Part shown: positions 45,897 to 54,535 of the stretch, piece after piece
Numbering within the stretch: the stretch's first letter is position 1
How the letters are laid out: every line of letters starts with the position of its first letter
Assembly: GCF_900102945.1 (NCBI RefSeq)
Contig: NZ_FNGI01000006.1
Span: 62,001 to 126,000, forward strand
DNA from: Modicisalibacter muralis
GTDB taxonomy: Bacteria; Pseudomonadota; Gammaproteobacteria; Pseudomonadales; Halomonadaceae
DNA: 64,000 nt
Reading direction: 5' to 3'
The notes under the pieces: model-generated
Databases searched by the model: none
Told to the model about the DNA's origin: nothing
Seen by the model: only the letters and a program-made list of their open reading frames with translations
Position numbers and translations under genes: made by a program

Positions 45897-47216
45897 TTAT
45901 ACTACGAATTTTTCGATGGCGGCCTTGAGTTCGGAGTGTGTGGCAGCGTAATCGCCGATCTCTATACCGGCCATGGCAGCCTCCCATCCCTGTTGCATAC
46001 TACGCACACCCTCCGCGATACCGCCCGGGTGAGCGATGATTCCACCCCCGGCCAAGTGCAACAGGTCAATCGTATCGGTCCGCGCATACGTGTCTACCGC
46101 CGATCCGGCCCATTGGGCCGAAGAAACCGCCGGCATTACACGATAATCGCCATACAGTGGCGTCAGGCAATCGAGGATCGATTGGCTCACTTCCTCATCG
46201 CTCTGATAGAATTTGCTGCCGAGACCGCTCACGTGCAGGTGATCCACGCCGGCAAGGCGGCATATCTTCTGGTAGGCGGTGAAACCGATGCCAAGCATTG
46301 GGTAGCGAGCAAGCGCGCCGTACATTGCACGGTGACCATGAATGGGCAGTTCACAGTGCTGACGCAGGTAGGACAACCCAGCAAAACCCACGCTATTGAT
46401 AGCAACCATCACACAAGTACCACCAGCATCGCGCACCAGGTCGTGGCCGCGCCGAAGGTCGTCGACATCGCCAGTGATATTGAAGGCATACATCATCTTC
46501 TTACCGGTCTTGTCGGCGGCACGGTTGATTTCGTCCATTACCACCGCGACACGCTCGGCCAGCGGCGCATAGGGCGCATTACCGTTGAGTTCGTCATCCT
46601 TGGCAAAATCGAGTCCCGCACAAGCCAGATCACGAATCAACGGACGTATTTCGTCCGGCATCAAGCCAATGCTCGGCTTGATGATGGTGCCGATAAGTGG
46701 TCGTCCATCGACACCCGCTAACCGTCGTGTTCCTTCGATGCCGAAGGCCGGCCCGGGATAGCGCTTTGCAAATGATGCCGGCAAATCCAGGTCGACCAAC
46801 CGCAGCCCGGACACTTGTTGCAGTTCATAAAGGTTACCTGCGACGGTCGTCAGCAGATTCGGTATCGACGGACCGATATTGTGAAACGGGAAGGAAATGG
46901 TCACTTCGCCGCGTTCGTATCGCGAGGCTACGCGTGCTGAATGTGGCGCTGTGGCTCCTTCCAGGGAAGGAGCGGAGACCGCTCCCAGCGGCTTGATGCT
47001 AATGACCCGTGCGCCGTGACGATCCTTCAATGCTGCGGTTTCACCGGGCACAGCGACAAACGTGCCACACGACTGCTCGCCGGCAATCACCTCGGCGGCG
47101 TATTCCAATGAAAAAGCCGTTTCGATCAGGTAAGTAGCAACGACACGGTCCTGCAATAAAGCGTGCGCTTGCGCCGTGGCGCTTGACGCCTGGGCTTGAG
47201 TTTCTTCAACAAGCAT
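45897..47216 (-). CDS. RuBisCO-like protein (form IV type)
   Basis: 439 residues. Residues matching spinach RuBisCO positions: Glu47 and Thr52 (E60, T65), Asn128 (N123), Lys180 (K175), the metal triad Lys206-Asp208-Glu209 in LDFAKDDELN (K201, D203, E204), His295-Arg296 in HGHRAM (H294, R295), His328 (H327), Lys335 (K334) and Gly390-392 (G403, G404). Ser182 replaces K177, and the loop MPAVSSAQWAG differs from the S379-x-G381 site, so it is a RuBisCO-like protein, not a CO2-fixing enzyme. The family includes OiaX and OiaT of apiose breakdown and MtnW-type enolases; the kinase partner favours the OiaX type. GAGGTC lies before the ATG. First gene of the operon, divergent from LysR. Confidence 0.88.
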   Translation of the reverse strand: MLVEETQAQASSATAQAHALLQDRVVATYLIETAFSLEYAAEVIAGEQSCGTFVAVPGETAALKDRHGARVISIKPLGAVSAPSLEGATAPHSARVASRYERGEVTISFPFHNIGPSIPNLLTTVAGNLYELQQVSGLRLVDLDLPASFAKRYPGPAFGIEGTRRLAGVDGRPLIGTIIKPSIGLMPDEIRPLIRDLACAGLDFAKDDELNGNAPYAPLAERVAVVMDEINRAADKTGKKMMYAFNITGDVDDLRRGHDLVRDAGGTCVMVAINSVGFAGLSYLRQHCELPIHGHRAMYGALARYPMLGIGFTAYQKICRLAGVDHLHVSGLGSKFYQSDEEVSQSILDCLTPLYGDYRVMPAVSSAQWAGSAVDTYARTDTIDLLHLAGGGIIAHPGGIAEGVRSMQQGWEAAMAGIEIGDYAATHSELKAAIEKFVV

Positions 47217-47234
47217 ATTTTTTGACCTCGGGTT

Positions 47235-47251
47235 GTTAGCCTCCTGCTAAC
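47235..47251. promoter_or_regulatory. Candidate operator upstream of the RuBisCO-like operon
   Basis: GTTAGC, 5-base spacer CTCCT, GCTAAC (47235-47240 and 47246-47251): a perfect inverted repeat 19-35 bases before the RuBisCO-like start codon, in the divergent spacer shared with the LysR gene. The position fits a repressor or LysR-type site; not tested. Confidence 0.5.
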
Positions 47252-47352
47252 GTATCCTATGAAGATCGATGCCCAAGATACAATTCACATTTTGTGCGGT
47301 AAGGTATGAGAAAAAGTCAAATCTAGTGGAAGATAGGGAGGGGCCAAACAGT

Positions 47353-48261
47353 ATGACCGTCGCACGACCATCGCTGAATGCACTCCGAGCCTTCGAAACA
47401 TCGGTCCGACTTGGCAATATGAGTCGCGCAGCGGACGAGCTCGGCGTCACCCCCAGCGCTATCAGCCGCCATATACAAAGCTTGGAAAGCATCTTTGGCG
47501 TGCCACTGTTGAAACGCCTGCCGCAATCGGTAATCGCGACTGATGAGGGCGCACGCATGGCGGCTAAACTATCGGACGGATTCAATCTGATCGAAGCTAG
47601 CGTGGCGCAGTTCAAGCCAGGCCCGCTAACGCTGTCATGCTCCGCCACTATCATGATGCACTGGCTGATACCTCGGCTGCGCCATTTCAAGCAAACGCAC
47701 CCTAATGTGGATCTGCGGCTCAATGTAAACTACGCAGACATCGATCTTGTGCGCGAAGAGATCAGCCTGGCGATTCGCAACGACATGGTTCCACCGCCGC
47801 AGGATGTGATCGTCAAACATCTGATGAATGAAGAAATCGGCCTTGTATGCGCCCCTGGCTACCTGAAAGCGGCAGGACTGGAAGCTCGCCTGGAAGATTT
47901 GCCTAAGGCGCGCATTCTCGCCGCCAAGACGCGGCTCTTCGCATGGAATGATTGGCTTGAAACAATGGGGCGCCCAGAGATTGCATTGGCGCCACATGAT
48001 ATCTACGAGCACTTCTACCTGATGATCCAGGCAGCATCCTATGGGCTTGGCGTTGCCATCGCTCCACGTATGATCGTAGAGGATGAGATAAGCTCAGGAC
48101 GGCTTGTCGCACCCTTCGGTTTCATCGCCGGCAAGTTCAATATCGTGTTGTGGATTGCACCGCATCTCAGGAAGTCGAAGGACTTGCAGGCGCTTGTGAA
48201 ATGGACCATGCACGAAGTCGGCAATACGGACCGCGCCCTGCCAAATGCCAAAGGTAGGTGA
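47353..48261 (+). CDS. LysR-family regulator, divergent from the RuBisCO-like operon
   Basis: 302 residues. wHTH with LNALRAFETSVRLGNMSRAA and VTPSAISRHIQSLESIFGVPL, then the effector domain (GcvA-like end: IAPRMIVEDEISSGRLVAPFG). ATG 47353 has GGGAGG upstream; the longer reading from 47269 has no support. It most likely senses a pathway intermediate and controls the operon on the other side of the 136-base spacer. Confidence 0.92.
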   Translation: MTVARPSLNALRAFETSVRLGNMSRAADELGVTPSAISRHIQSLESIFGVPLLKRLPQSVIATDEGARMAAKLSDGFNLIEASVAQFKPGPLTLSCSATIMMHWLIPRLRHFKQTHPNVDLRLNVNYADIDLVREEISLAIRNDMVPPPQDVIVKHLMNEEIGLVCAPGYLKAAGLEARLEDLPKARILAAKTRLFAWNDWLETMGRPEIALAPHDIYEHFYLMIQAASYGLGVAIAPRMIVEDEISSGRLVAPFGFIAGKFNIVLWIAPHLRKSKDLQALVKWTMHEVGNTDRALPNAKGR

Positions 48262-48497
48262 CCCGATACGTCCCGACGCTATCCGCCCAATGACTGCATG
48301 ACGCTCATCATTACCGATACATGACCGAGATTCTCGACTCACTCGATGCGTGTCAGTTCGCTGTCGATCTCACGGTCTTACCGCTGCGTTCGCTTTTGCC
48401 GCCACCAGAGCTTTAGCCGTACAATGCGGCAAACGCCGCGATGCCCGATAAAAGGGGCGCGGCTTCGTTTATATGAACTCGAAGGAACGCCGGACTC

Positions 48498-50219
48498 ATG
48501 CGCGCCAGTCAACTGTTGATCGCCACTCTCAAGGAAACGCCCGCCGATGCCGAGATCGTCAGCCACCAGCTGATGCTGCGCGCCGGCATGATCCGCCGCC
48601 TGACCTCGGGGCTGTATACCTGGCTGCCGACCGGCCTGCGCACATTGCGCAAGATCGAACGTATCGTGCGCGAGGAAATGAACCGCGCCGGCGCGCAGGA
48701 AGTGCTGATGCCGGCGGTACAGCCCGCCGAGCTGTGGCAGGAATCCGGCCGCTGGGAACAGTATGGCCCCGAGCTGCTGCGCCTCAAGGATCGTCATCAA
48801 CGCGACTATTGCGTCGGCCCGACCCACGAGGAGGTGATCACCGACCTGGTGCGCCGCGAGGTCTCGAGCTACAAGCAGTTGCCGGCCAATTTCTATCAGG
48901 TCCAGACCAAGTTTCGCGACGAGATTCGCCCACGCTTCGGGGTGATGCGCTCGCGCGAATTCATCATGAAGGACGCCTACTCCTTCGATGTCGACGAGGC
49001 CGGCCTGCAACGCTCCTACCAGACGATGTATGACGCCTATGTGCGCATCTTCGATAGGCTGGGCCTGGATTATCGTCCGGTGCTGGCCGACAACGGCTCG
49101 ATCGGCGGTACCGGCTCGCATGAGTTTCACGTCCTCGCCGACTCCGGCGAGGACGATATCGCCTTCTCCAGCGACTCCGACTACGCCGCCAACATCGAGA
49201 AGGCCGAGGCACTGCCCGCGCCGCTCGGCGAAGATGCTCAGCGCCCTGCACCCGGCGAAGGACTGCGCCTGGTCGATACACCCCATGCCAAAACCATCGC
49301 CGCCCTGGTCGAGCAGCATGGTCTACCCATTGAGAAGACCCTCAAGACCCTGATGGTGCATGCCACCGAGGGTGGCCTGATCGCCCTGCTGGTGCGTGGC
49401 GATCATGAGTTGAACGAGGTCAAGGCGGAAAACCTGCCCGAGATCAAGGCGCCGCTGACCATGGCCAGTGAAGACGAGATTCGCGCCGTGGTCGGCGCCG
49501 GGCCCGGCTCGCTGGGACCGGTCAAGCTCGATATGCCGGTCATCATCGACCGCAGCGTGGCGTTGATGAGCGACTTCGGCGCTGGCGCCAACATCGACGG
49601 CAAGCACTATTTCGGCATCAATTGGGAACGCGATGTGGCGCTACCCAAGGTCGCCGACATTCGCAACGTGGTCGCGGGCGACCCCTCGCCGGACGGCAAG
49701 GGCACGCTTTCGATCAAGCGTGGCATCGAGGTCGGCCATGTCTTCCAGCTCGGCCAGAAATACAGCGAGGCGATGGATGCCACGGTGCTCGACGAGAACG
49801 GCCGAGCCGCCACCCTGTGGATGGGCTGCTACGGTATCGGCGTGACCCGTGTGGCCGCCGCCGCCATCGAACAGAACCACGATGCCAGCGGCATCATCTG
49901 GCCCAATGCCATCGCCCCGTTCGAGGTGGTGCTGGTGCCGATGAACGCGCACAAGTCCGAGCGCGTGCGCGAAACCGCCGAGCGCCTCTACGGCGAACTC
50001 AGCGCCCAGGGCATCGATGTCTTGCTCGACGATCGCGATACGCGCCCCGGCGTCAAGTTCGCCGACCAGGAGTTGATCGGCATACCCCATCGCGTGGTGA
50101 TCGGCGATCGCAGCCTGGATAACGGCGAGCTGGAATACAAGGGCCGCCGCGACACCGACAACCGCATGATTCCCGCCGATGAGCTGATCGATTTTCTGCG
50201 TGAGCGCCTGCAAGGCTAA
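48498..50219 (+). CDS. proS: Prolyl-tRNA synthetase
   Basis: 573 residues, bacterial long form. Class II motifs: [15 protein letters not shown] (motif 1 region), [21 protein letters not shown] (motif 2) and [18 protein letters not shown] (motif 3). An editing (INS) domain lies between (about residues 225-405). AAGGA lies 13 bases before the ATG. The upstream spacer 48262-48497 holds its promoter. It charges tRNA-Pro. Confidence 0.97.
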   Translation: MRASQLLIATLKETPADAEIVSHQLMLRAGMIRRLTSGLYTWLPTGLRTLRKIERIVREEMNRAGAQEVLMPAVQPAELWQESGRWEQYGPELLRLKDRHQRDYCVGPTHEEVITDLVRREVSSYKQLPANFYQVQTKFRDEIRPRFGVMRSREFIMKDAYSFDVDEAGLQRSYQTMYDAYVRIFDRLGLDYRPVLADNGSIGGTGSHEFHVLADSGEDDIAFSSDSDYAANIEKAEALPAPLGEDAQRPAPGEGLRLVDTPHAKTIAALVEQHGLPIEKTLKTLMVHATEGGLIALLVRGDHELNEVKAENLPEIKAPLTMASEDEIRAVVGAGPGSLGPVKLDMPVIIDRSVALMSDFGAGANIDGKHYFGINWERDVALPKVADIRNVVAGDPSPDGKGTLSIKRGIEVGHVFQLGQKYSEAMDATVLDENGRAATLWMGCYGIGVTRVAAAAIEQNHDASGIIWPNAIAPFEVVLVPMNAHKSERVRETAERLYGELSAQGIDVLLDDRDTRPGVKFADQELIGIPHRVVIGDRSLDNGELEYKGRRDTDNRMIPADELIDFLRERLQG

Positions 50220-50811
50220 TCGATGGGCCGCCACCTGGCTGGTGGCGGCCCTGCTGGCTACCCTGGCTGCGGACATGGCGCACGGCGCGGCGCGTGCACC
50301 CGACGAGGTGCCCGAAGCCTTGGTCGACACCCTGTCGGCCATGACCAGCCGTGCCGGCCTTTCAGCCCAGGCGGAACGGCCCAGTGCCTGGCTTGAAGCG
50401 ATGCAACCGCGTCTCGCGCCCTTTCTCGACGAACCCGAAACTCGCCTGACGCTACTCCAACGAATCCGCCAGGAGGCCAGGCTGGCCGGGCTATCGCCGC
50501 AGATCGTGCTGGCGGTCATCCAGGTCGAGAGCGCCTTCCAGGCCGATGCGGTGTCGTCCGCCGGTGCCCTGGGGCTGATGCAGGTGATGCCGTTCTGGAA
50601 AAACGTCATCGGCCGCTCCGAGGACAATCTGCTCGACCCGCGCCTCAACCTGCGTTATGGCTGCACCATTCTTGCTTACTACCTGCAACGCGAGAACGGC
50701 GATCTGACCCGCGCGTTGGCACGCTACAACGGCAGCCTGGGCAAGACCTGGTATCCCGAGCGGGTGATGCGCGCATGGATCGAGCGTTGGTGGATCACTG
50801 GCAACGCGTAA
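50200..50811 (+). CDS. Lytic transglycosylase, SLT domain
   Basis: 203 residues. GTG start at 50200, overlapping proS by 20 bases; it gives a signal peptide ([20 protein letters not shown]). The SLT domain has the catalytic Glu in [20 protein letters not shown], then QVMPFW and [16 protein letters not shown]. It cuts peptidoglycan glycan strands in the periplasm. An ATG at 50223 is out of frame, so the GTG or a later codon must be used. Confidence 0.85.
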   Translation: MSACKANRWAATWLVAALLATLAADMAHGAARAPDEVPEALVDTLSAMTSRAGLSAQAERPSAWLEAMQPRLAPFLDEPETRLTLLQRIRQEARLAGLSPQIVLAVIQVESAFQADAVSSAGALGLMQVMPFWKNVIGRSEDNLLDPRLNLRYGCTILAYYLQRENGDLTRALARYNGSLGKTWYPERVMRAWIERWWITGNA

Positions 50812-50907
50812 TCGAGTGCAGGCAACTTTTTCCAGCATCGCGTATCTTAATGCCAACCATGCGTATCGAAGTTTGAATCCTCTCTCGTCATATCAGGTAC
50901 CGCCCGC

Positions 50908-52401
50908 ATGATTCTCGCCACTTTGCGTCGCTGCCTGGGTCTATCGCTGCTCTGCCTGGCACTGGGCACGAGCCGTCTCGCCGGGCGTCTGTTGCACCCG
51001 TCCCGTCGCCGCCTCAGGCGCCTATCGGGGCACCAGCAAACCCGCTTGAGCGGGCTTCAGGCACGTTTGCTCAATTGGCAGACGCAACTACAGCCTCAGG
51101 ATATCGATAAACTGACCGGTGTCGGCACCCGCCAGAGCGCCTTGCGTGAACTCGAAAGACTGGTCGACCACAATCAACCGTTCTCGCTGATCCGGCTGAG
51201 TGTCAATAACGTCAAGCAGATCAACGATACCCTGGGTCACGCTGTCGGCGATCAGCTGTTGGTGGCGCTGGCTCGACGCCTGATGCGCCTGGAGTTTCAT
51301 CGTGGCCGCCTGTATCGGCTCGGCGGCGACGAGTTCGTGATGCTGGTGATTCCCCCCACCGCGCGCGAACGTCTTGCCGATCGGCTGCGTGAGCGCTTGT
51401 GCCAACCGTTGGAACTGGAAGGGACGACGCTGATTCCTTCGATCTCGATTTCCGATCTGCATTATCCGGAACATGGCCAGGAACCACTGCGCCTGCTGCG
51501 TCGCTCGGGCATTGCGCTAACCCTGGCACGCAAGGCCCGAGACGGCTATCACGGCTACCAGAGCGGGCTCGATCAACACCATGACCAGGAACGCATCATG
51601 CTTCGCGACCTGGTAAGTGCCGTTCGCGAGCAGCAGTTGCGGGTGGTTTATCAACCCAAGATTCGCATTGCCGATGGCCGCGTCGAGGGCTTCGAGGCGC
51701 TGCTACAGTGGCAGCACCCTTCCCTGGGCCTGCTGCAGCCCGACGAGTTCCTGCCATTGGCCACCCAGTCCGGGCACATGCCATTGCTCAGCGACTGGAT
51801 GCTCGAACATGTCATCGGCCAGATGGCTGCATGGCAAGCACTCGGCAGGCCGCAGCACGTAGCGGTCAATTTGTCCGCTGCGGATCTCGAGGATGTGGAT
51901 CTGGCCAAGCGCCTGGTCGGCTGGCTAAACAGGTACGGAGTCGATCAGCGACTGTTGATGCTGGAGGTTACCGAGCAGACCGTGATGCGCGACCCAGGGC
52001 TGGCGGCCCACTTGCTCGGCGAGCTTCGCGAACAAGGCTGTCAGGTGGCCATCGACGACTTCGGCACCGGCTACTCATCGCTGACCCAGCTACGCTGCCT
52101 GCCGCTGGACGTGCTCAAGATCGACAAGTCGTTCGTCATCGATCTGCCCCACCAACCCGAAGATGCGCTAATCGTCGATGCCAGTATCGATCTGGCGCAT
52201 AAATTCGGCCTGCAGGTCATCGCCGAAGGCGTTGAAACCCCGCAACACCTGGCGCTACTGGCCCAAGCCGGTTGCGATCAGGCCCAGGGGTTTCTGATCT
52301 CGCGGGCGCTGGACGCCGAAAACGTGACGGCCTGGCTCGAGGAATACCAGAATCATCTGCTGGTAGTCTCCGCCCGGCCAAACGGCACGCTTGGCGGTTG
52401 A
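50908..52401 (+). CDS. GGDEF-EAL domain protein
   Basis: 497 residues. One short N-terminal hydrophobic segment (about 8-25), then a GGDEF domain with an intact RLGGDEF motif but no RxxD inhibitory site, then an EAL domain with GFEALLQW, NLSAADL, LEVTEQTVM, IDDFGTGYSSLTQL, KIDKSF and EGVET. Both active sites look intact, so it could make and break c-di-GMP. Which activity dominates cannot be told. Confidence 0.93.
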   Translation: MILATLRRCLGLSLLCLALGTSRLAGRLLHPSRRRLRRLSGHQQTRLSGLQARLLNWQTQLQPQDIDKLTGVGTRQSALRELERLVDHNQPFSLIRLSVNNVKQINDTLGHAVGDQLLVALARRLMRLEFHRGRLYRLGGDEFVMLVIPPTARERLADRLRERLCQPLELEGTTLIPSISISDLHYPEHGQEPLRLLRRSGIALTLARKARDGYHGYQSGLDQHHDQERIMLRDLVSAVREQQLRVVYQPKIRIADGRVEGFEALLQWQHPSLGLLQPDEFLPLATQSGHMPLLSDWMLEHVIGQMAAWQALGRPQHVAVNLSAADLEDVDLAKRLVGWLNRYGVDQRLLMLEVTEQTVMRDPGLAAHLLGELREQGCQVAIDDFGTGYSSLTQLRCLPLDVLKIDKSFVIDLPHQPEDALIVDASIDLAHKFGLQVIAEGVETPQHLALLAQAGCDQAQGFLISRALDAENVTAWLEEYQNHLLVVSARPNGTLGG

Positions 52402-52417
52402 GCAGACGCCTGGCTGG

Positions 52418-52963
52418 TTACTCGTTGCGTCGCAGATGCTCGATCGGTATTTCCAGGCGCTGCTGACCTTGCAGCATGCTGAGCAGCACGATCGCGCGCT
52501 CCTCGCCCTTCTGGCTATCGAAGACCGCTTGCAGCGCGCGAAACGGCCCCTCGGTGATTTCGACGATTTCACCGGCACGAAAATACACGTTGGCCTGCTG
52601 CGCTGGCGCTTCGACACTCGCATTATCGCGCAGTATCTCGATCAGATCGTCGGCCACCGGCAGTGGTTCGTCGCCGAACCCGACCAGCTTGAGCACCCCC
52701 CGGGTCGAGCGAATCGGGCGCCAGTTACTATCCAGTCGATCGAGGCGGATGAACAGGTAATAGGGAAACAGCGGCTCGTCGAGCCAGCACAACTTGCCGC
52801 GACGTTTCTTCTGTACCTGAAGCACGGGATGAAAGACCTGGTAACCCTGGTTGTCCAAGTGTTCGGCGGCGCGAAAGGATTCGCCGCCCTTGCATTGGAT
52901 CAGATACCAACGCGGGGTCGCATCGCCATTCAGAGGATCGCGGTTGTCGATTCGTTCATTCAT
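52418..52963 (-). CDS. rfaH: Transcription antitermination factor RfaH
   Basis: 181 residues. The NusG-like N-terminal domain reads RWYLIQCKGGESFRAAEHL, FHPVLQVQKKRRGK, EPLFPYYLFIRLD and IRSTRGVLKLVGFGD, and the C-terminal KOW part ends PIEHLRR. The ATG 52963 (MNERID) is preferred; the upstream leader has no support. RfaH acts on operons with ops sites (envelope, capsule). It converges with the GGDEF-EAL gene. Confidence 0.93.
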   Translation of the reverse strand: MNERIDNRDPLNGDATPRWYLIQCKGGESFRAAEHLDNQGYQVFHPVLQVQKKRRGKLCWLDEPLFPYYLFIRLDRLDSNWRPIRSTRGVLKLVGFGDEPLPVADDLIEILRDNASVEAPAQQANVYFRAGEIVEITEGPFRALQAVFDSQKGEERAIVLLSMLQGQQRLEIPIEHLRRNE

Positions 52964-53148
52964 AGCGCTCTGCTGTCCAATTGTTGATAGCCTTTCTCTC
53001 GCACCGTTCGAGTTACGTCCTGCTAGCGTGCAAAGCATTGATCTGTCTGGCACGAAGCACGTAAGTTAGCGCCTAGTCTATCATCGATGCCCGCGCGATT
53101 GACCGCGTCATGGCAATACACTGCCCACGCCAGGAGAACCGCCCTTTC

Positions 53149-54528
53149 ATGACTCACTCCTCCGCGCATCGCTCATGGCGCGATGCCCTGGTCGTTTACC
53201 GACAGGCGCCGGTGATCGCCATGCTGTTTCTCGGCTTCTCCGCCGGGCTGCCTTTCCTGCTGGTGTTCTCGACGCTGACTGCCTGGCTACGCGACGTCAA
53301 TGTCGAGGTCGCAGCCATCGGCTTTTTTTCCTGGGTCGGGATTCTCTACTCGATCAAATTTTTCTGGGCGCCGGTGGTCGACCGATTACCGTTGCCATTG
53401 TTGACGAGTGCCCTCGGCCAACGCCGCGGCTGGATGCTACTCGCCCAGGTGACCATCGCCACCGGCCTGGTTGGGCTGGCCCATACTAACCCGCTCGATG
53501 GCTTGGCGGCGGTCGCCGGTTTCGCCTTGCTGGTCGCGTTCGGCTCAGCGACCCAGGACATCGTCATCGATGCCTTTCGCATCGAATCCGCCGCCGAGGA
53601 AGTCCAGGCGGCGATGGCCTCGACCTATATCATCGGTTATCGCGGCGGCTTACTGGCCGCCGGCGCCGGGGCGCTGTACATCGCCGCGCTGGCATCCTGG
53701 TACTGGGCCTACCTGGCCATGGCGGCACTGGTTGGCGTGGGCATGCTGACGGTGCTGATGCGCCCCGAGCCACAACGCTCCTCACTCGGCGTGCAGTTGG
53801 CCCATGAGCCACGCGTACGGGCTTTTCTGCGCACGAGCCGGGGCCAACCGCGCGCCTGGCGGCACCTGGCGGCCTGGACCATCGGCGCGGTGGTTTGCCC
53901 CTTCACCGATTTTTTCGCCCGCCATGGACGCAAGGCGCTGTGGCTGCTGGTATTTGTGGGTATCTACCGGATCAGCGATCTGGCAATGGCGGCGATGGCC
54001 AACCCGCTGTATATCGATCTTGGCTTCACGCTGGCCGAGATCGCCAACGTGACCAAGCTGTTCGGCATCGCCATGAGTATTACCGGCGGCATCCTGGGCG
54101 GTGTGCTGGTGGTGCGCTACGGCATCGGCCCGATGCTGGTGGCCGGCGCGCTGATCGTGGCATTGACCAACCTGCTCTTCGCCGCGCTGGCGGTGATCGG
54201 AGACCAGATACCCATGTTGATAGTCACGATCATCGGCGACAACCTCGCCAATGGCCTGGCCAGCACGGTATTCATCGCGTTTCTTTCGAGCCTGACCTCG
54301 CGCGCCTATACCGCTACCCAATATGCCTTGTTCTCATCGCTGATGACGTTGCCCGGCAAGTTCATCGGCGGCTTCTCGGGGCTGGTGGTGGCCAGCCAAG
54401 GCTATATGGTGTTCTTCATAGTGGCTTCGCTACTCGGCCTGCCGGCGGTCTGGCTGGCCTGGCGCATCAGTCGCGATCGATCGCTGGTACCGGCCAACGA
54501 GCCCGCGACGGGCCAGGCCAAGGGCTAG
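53149..54528 (+). CDS. ampG: Muropeptide permease AmpG-like (MFS)
   Basis: 459 residues, about 12-14 membrane segments. AmpG features: LFLGFSAGLPFLLVFSTLTAW, SWVGILYSIKFFWAPVVDRL and GSATQDIVIDAFRIE. It imports anhydro-muropeptides for recycling. AGGAG lies 12 bases before the ATG at 53149. The stop is 7 bases from the convergent SEC-C gene. A cytoplasmic loop after about residue 230 is longer than in E. coli. Confidence 0.9.
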   Translation: MTHSSAHRSWRDALVVYRQAPVIAMLFLGFSAGLPFLLVFSTLTAWLRDVNVEVAAIGFFSWVGILYSIKFFWAPVVDRLPLPLLTSALGQRRGWMLLAQVTIATGLVGLAHTNPLDGLAAVAGFALLVAFGSATQDIVIDAFRIESAAEEVQAAMASTYIIGYRGGLLAAGAGALYIAALASWYWAYLAMAALVGVGMLTVLMRPEPQRSSLGVQLAHEPRVRAFLRTSRGQPRAWRHLAAWTIGAVVCPFTDFFARHGRKALWLLVFVGIYRISDLAMAAMANPLYIDLGFTLAEIANVTKLFGIAMSITGGILGGVLVVRYGIGPMLVAGALIVALTNLLFAALAVIGDQIPMLIVTIIGDNLANGLASTVFIAFLSSLTSRAYTATQYALFSSLMTLPGKFIGGFSGLVVASQGYMVFFIVASLLGLPAVWLAWRISRDRSLVPANEPATGQAKG

Positions 54529-54535
54529 CCGGCGC

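Noticed and set aside
45897-47216. A true CO2-fixing RuBisCO
   Set aside because: K177 and the S379/G381 loop are changed, and no phosphoribulokinase or carboxysome gene is near.
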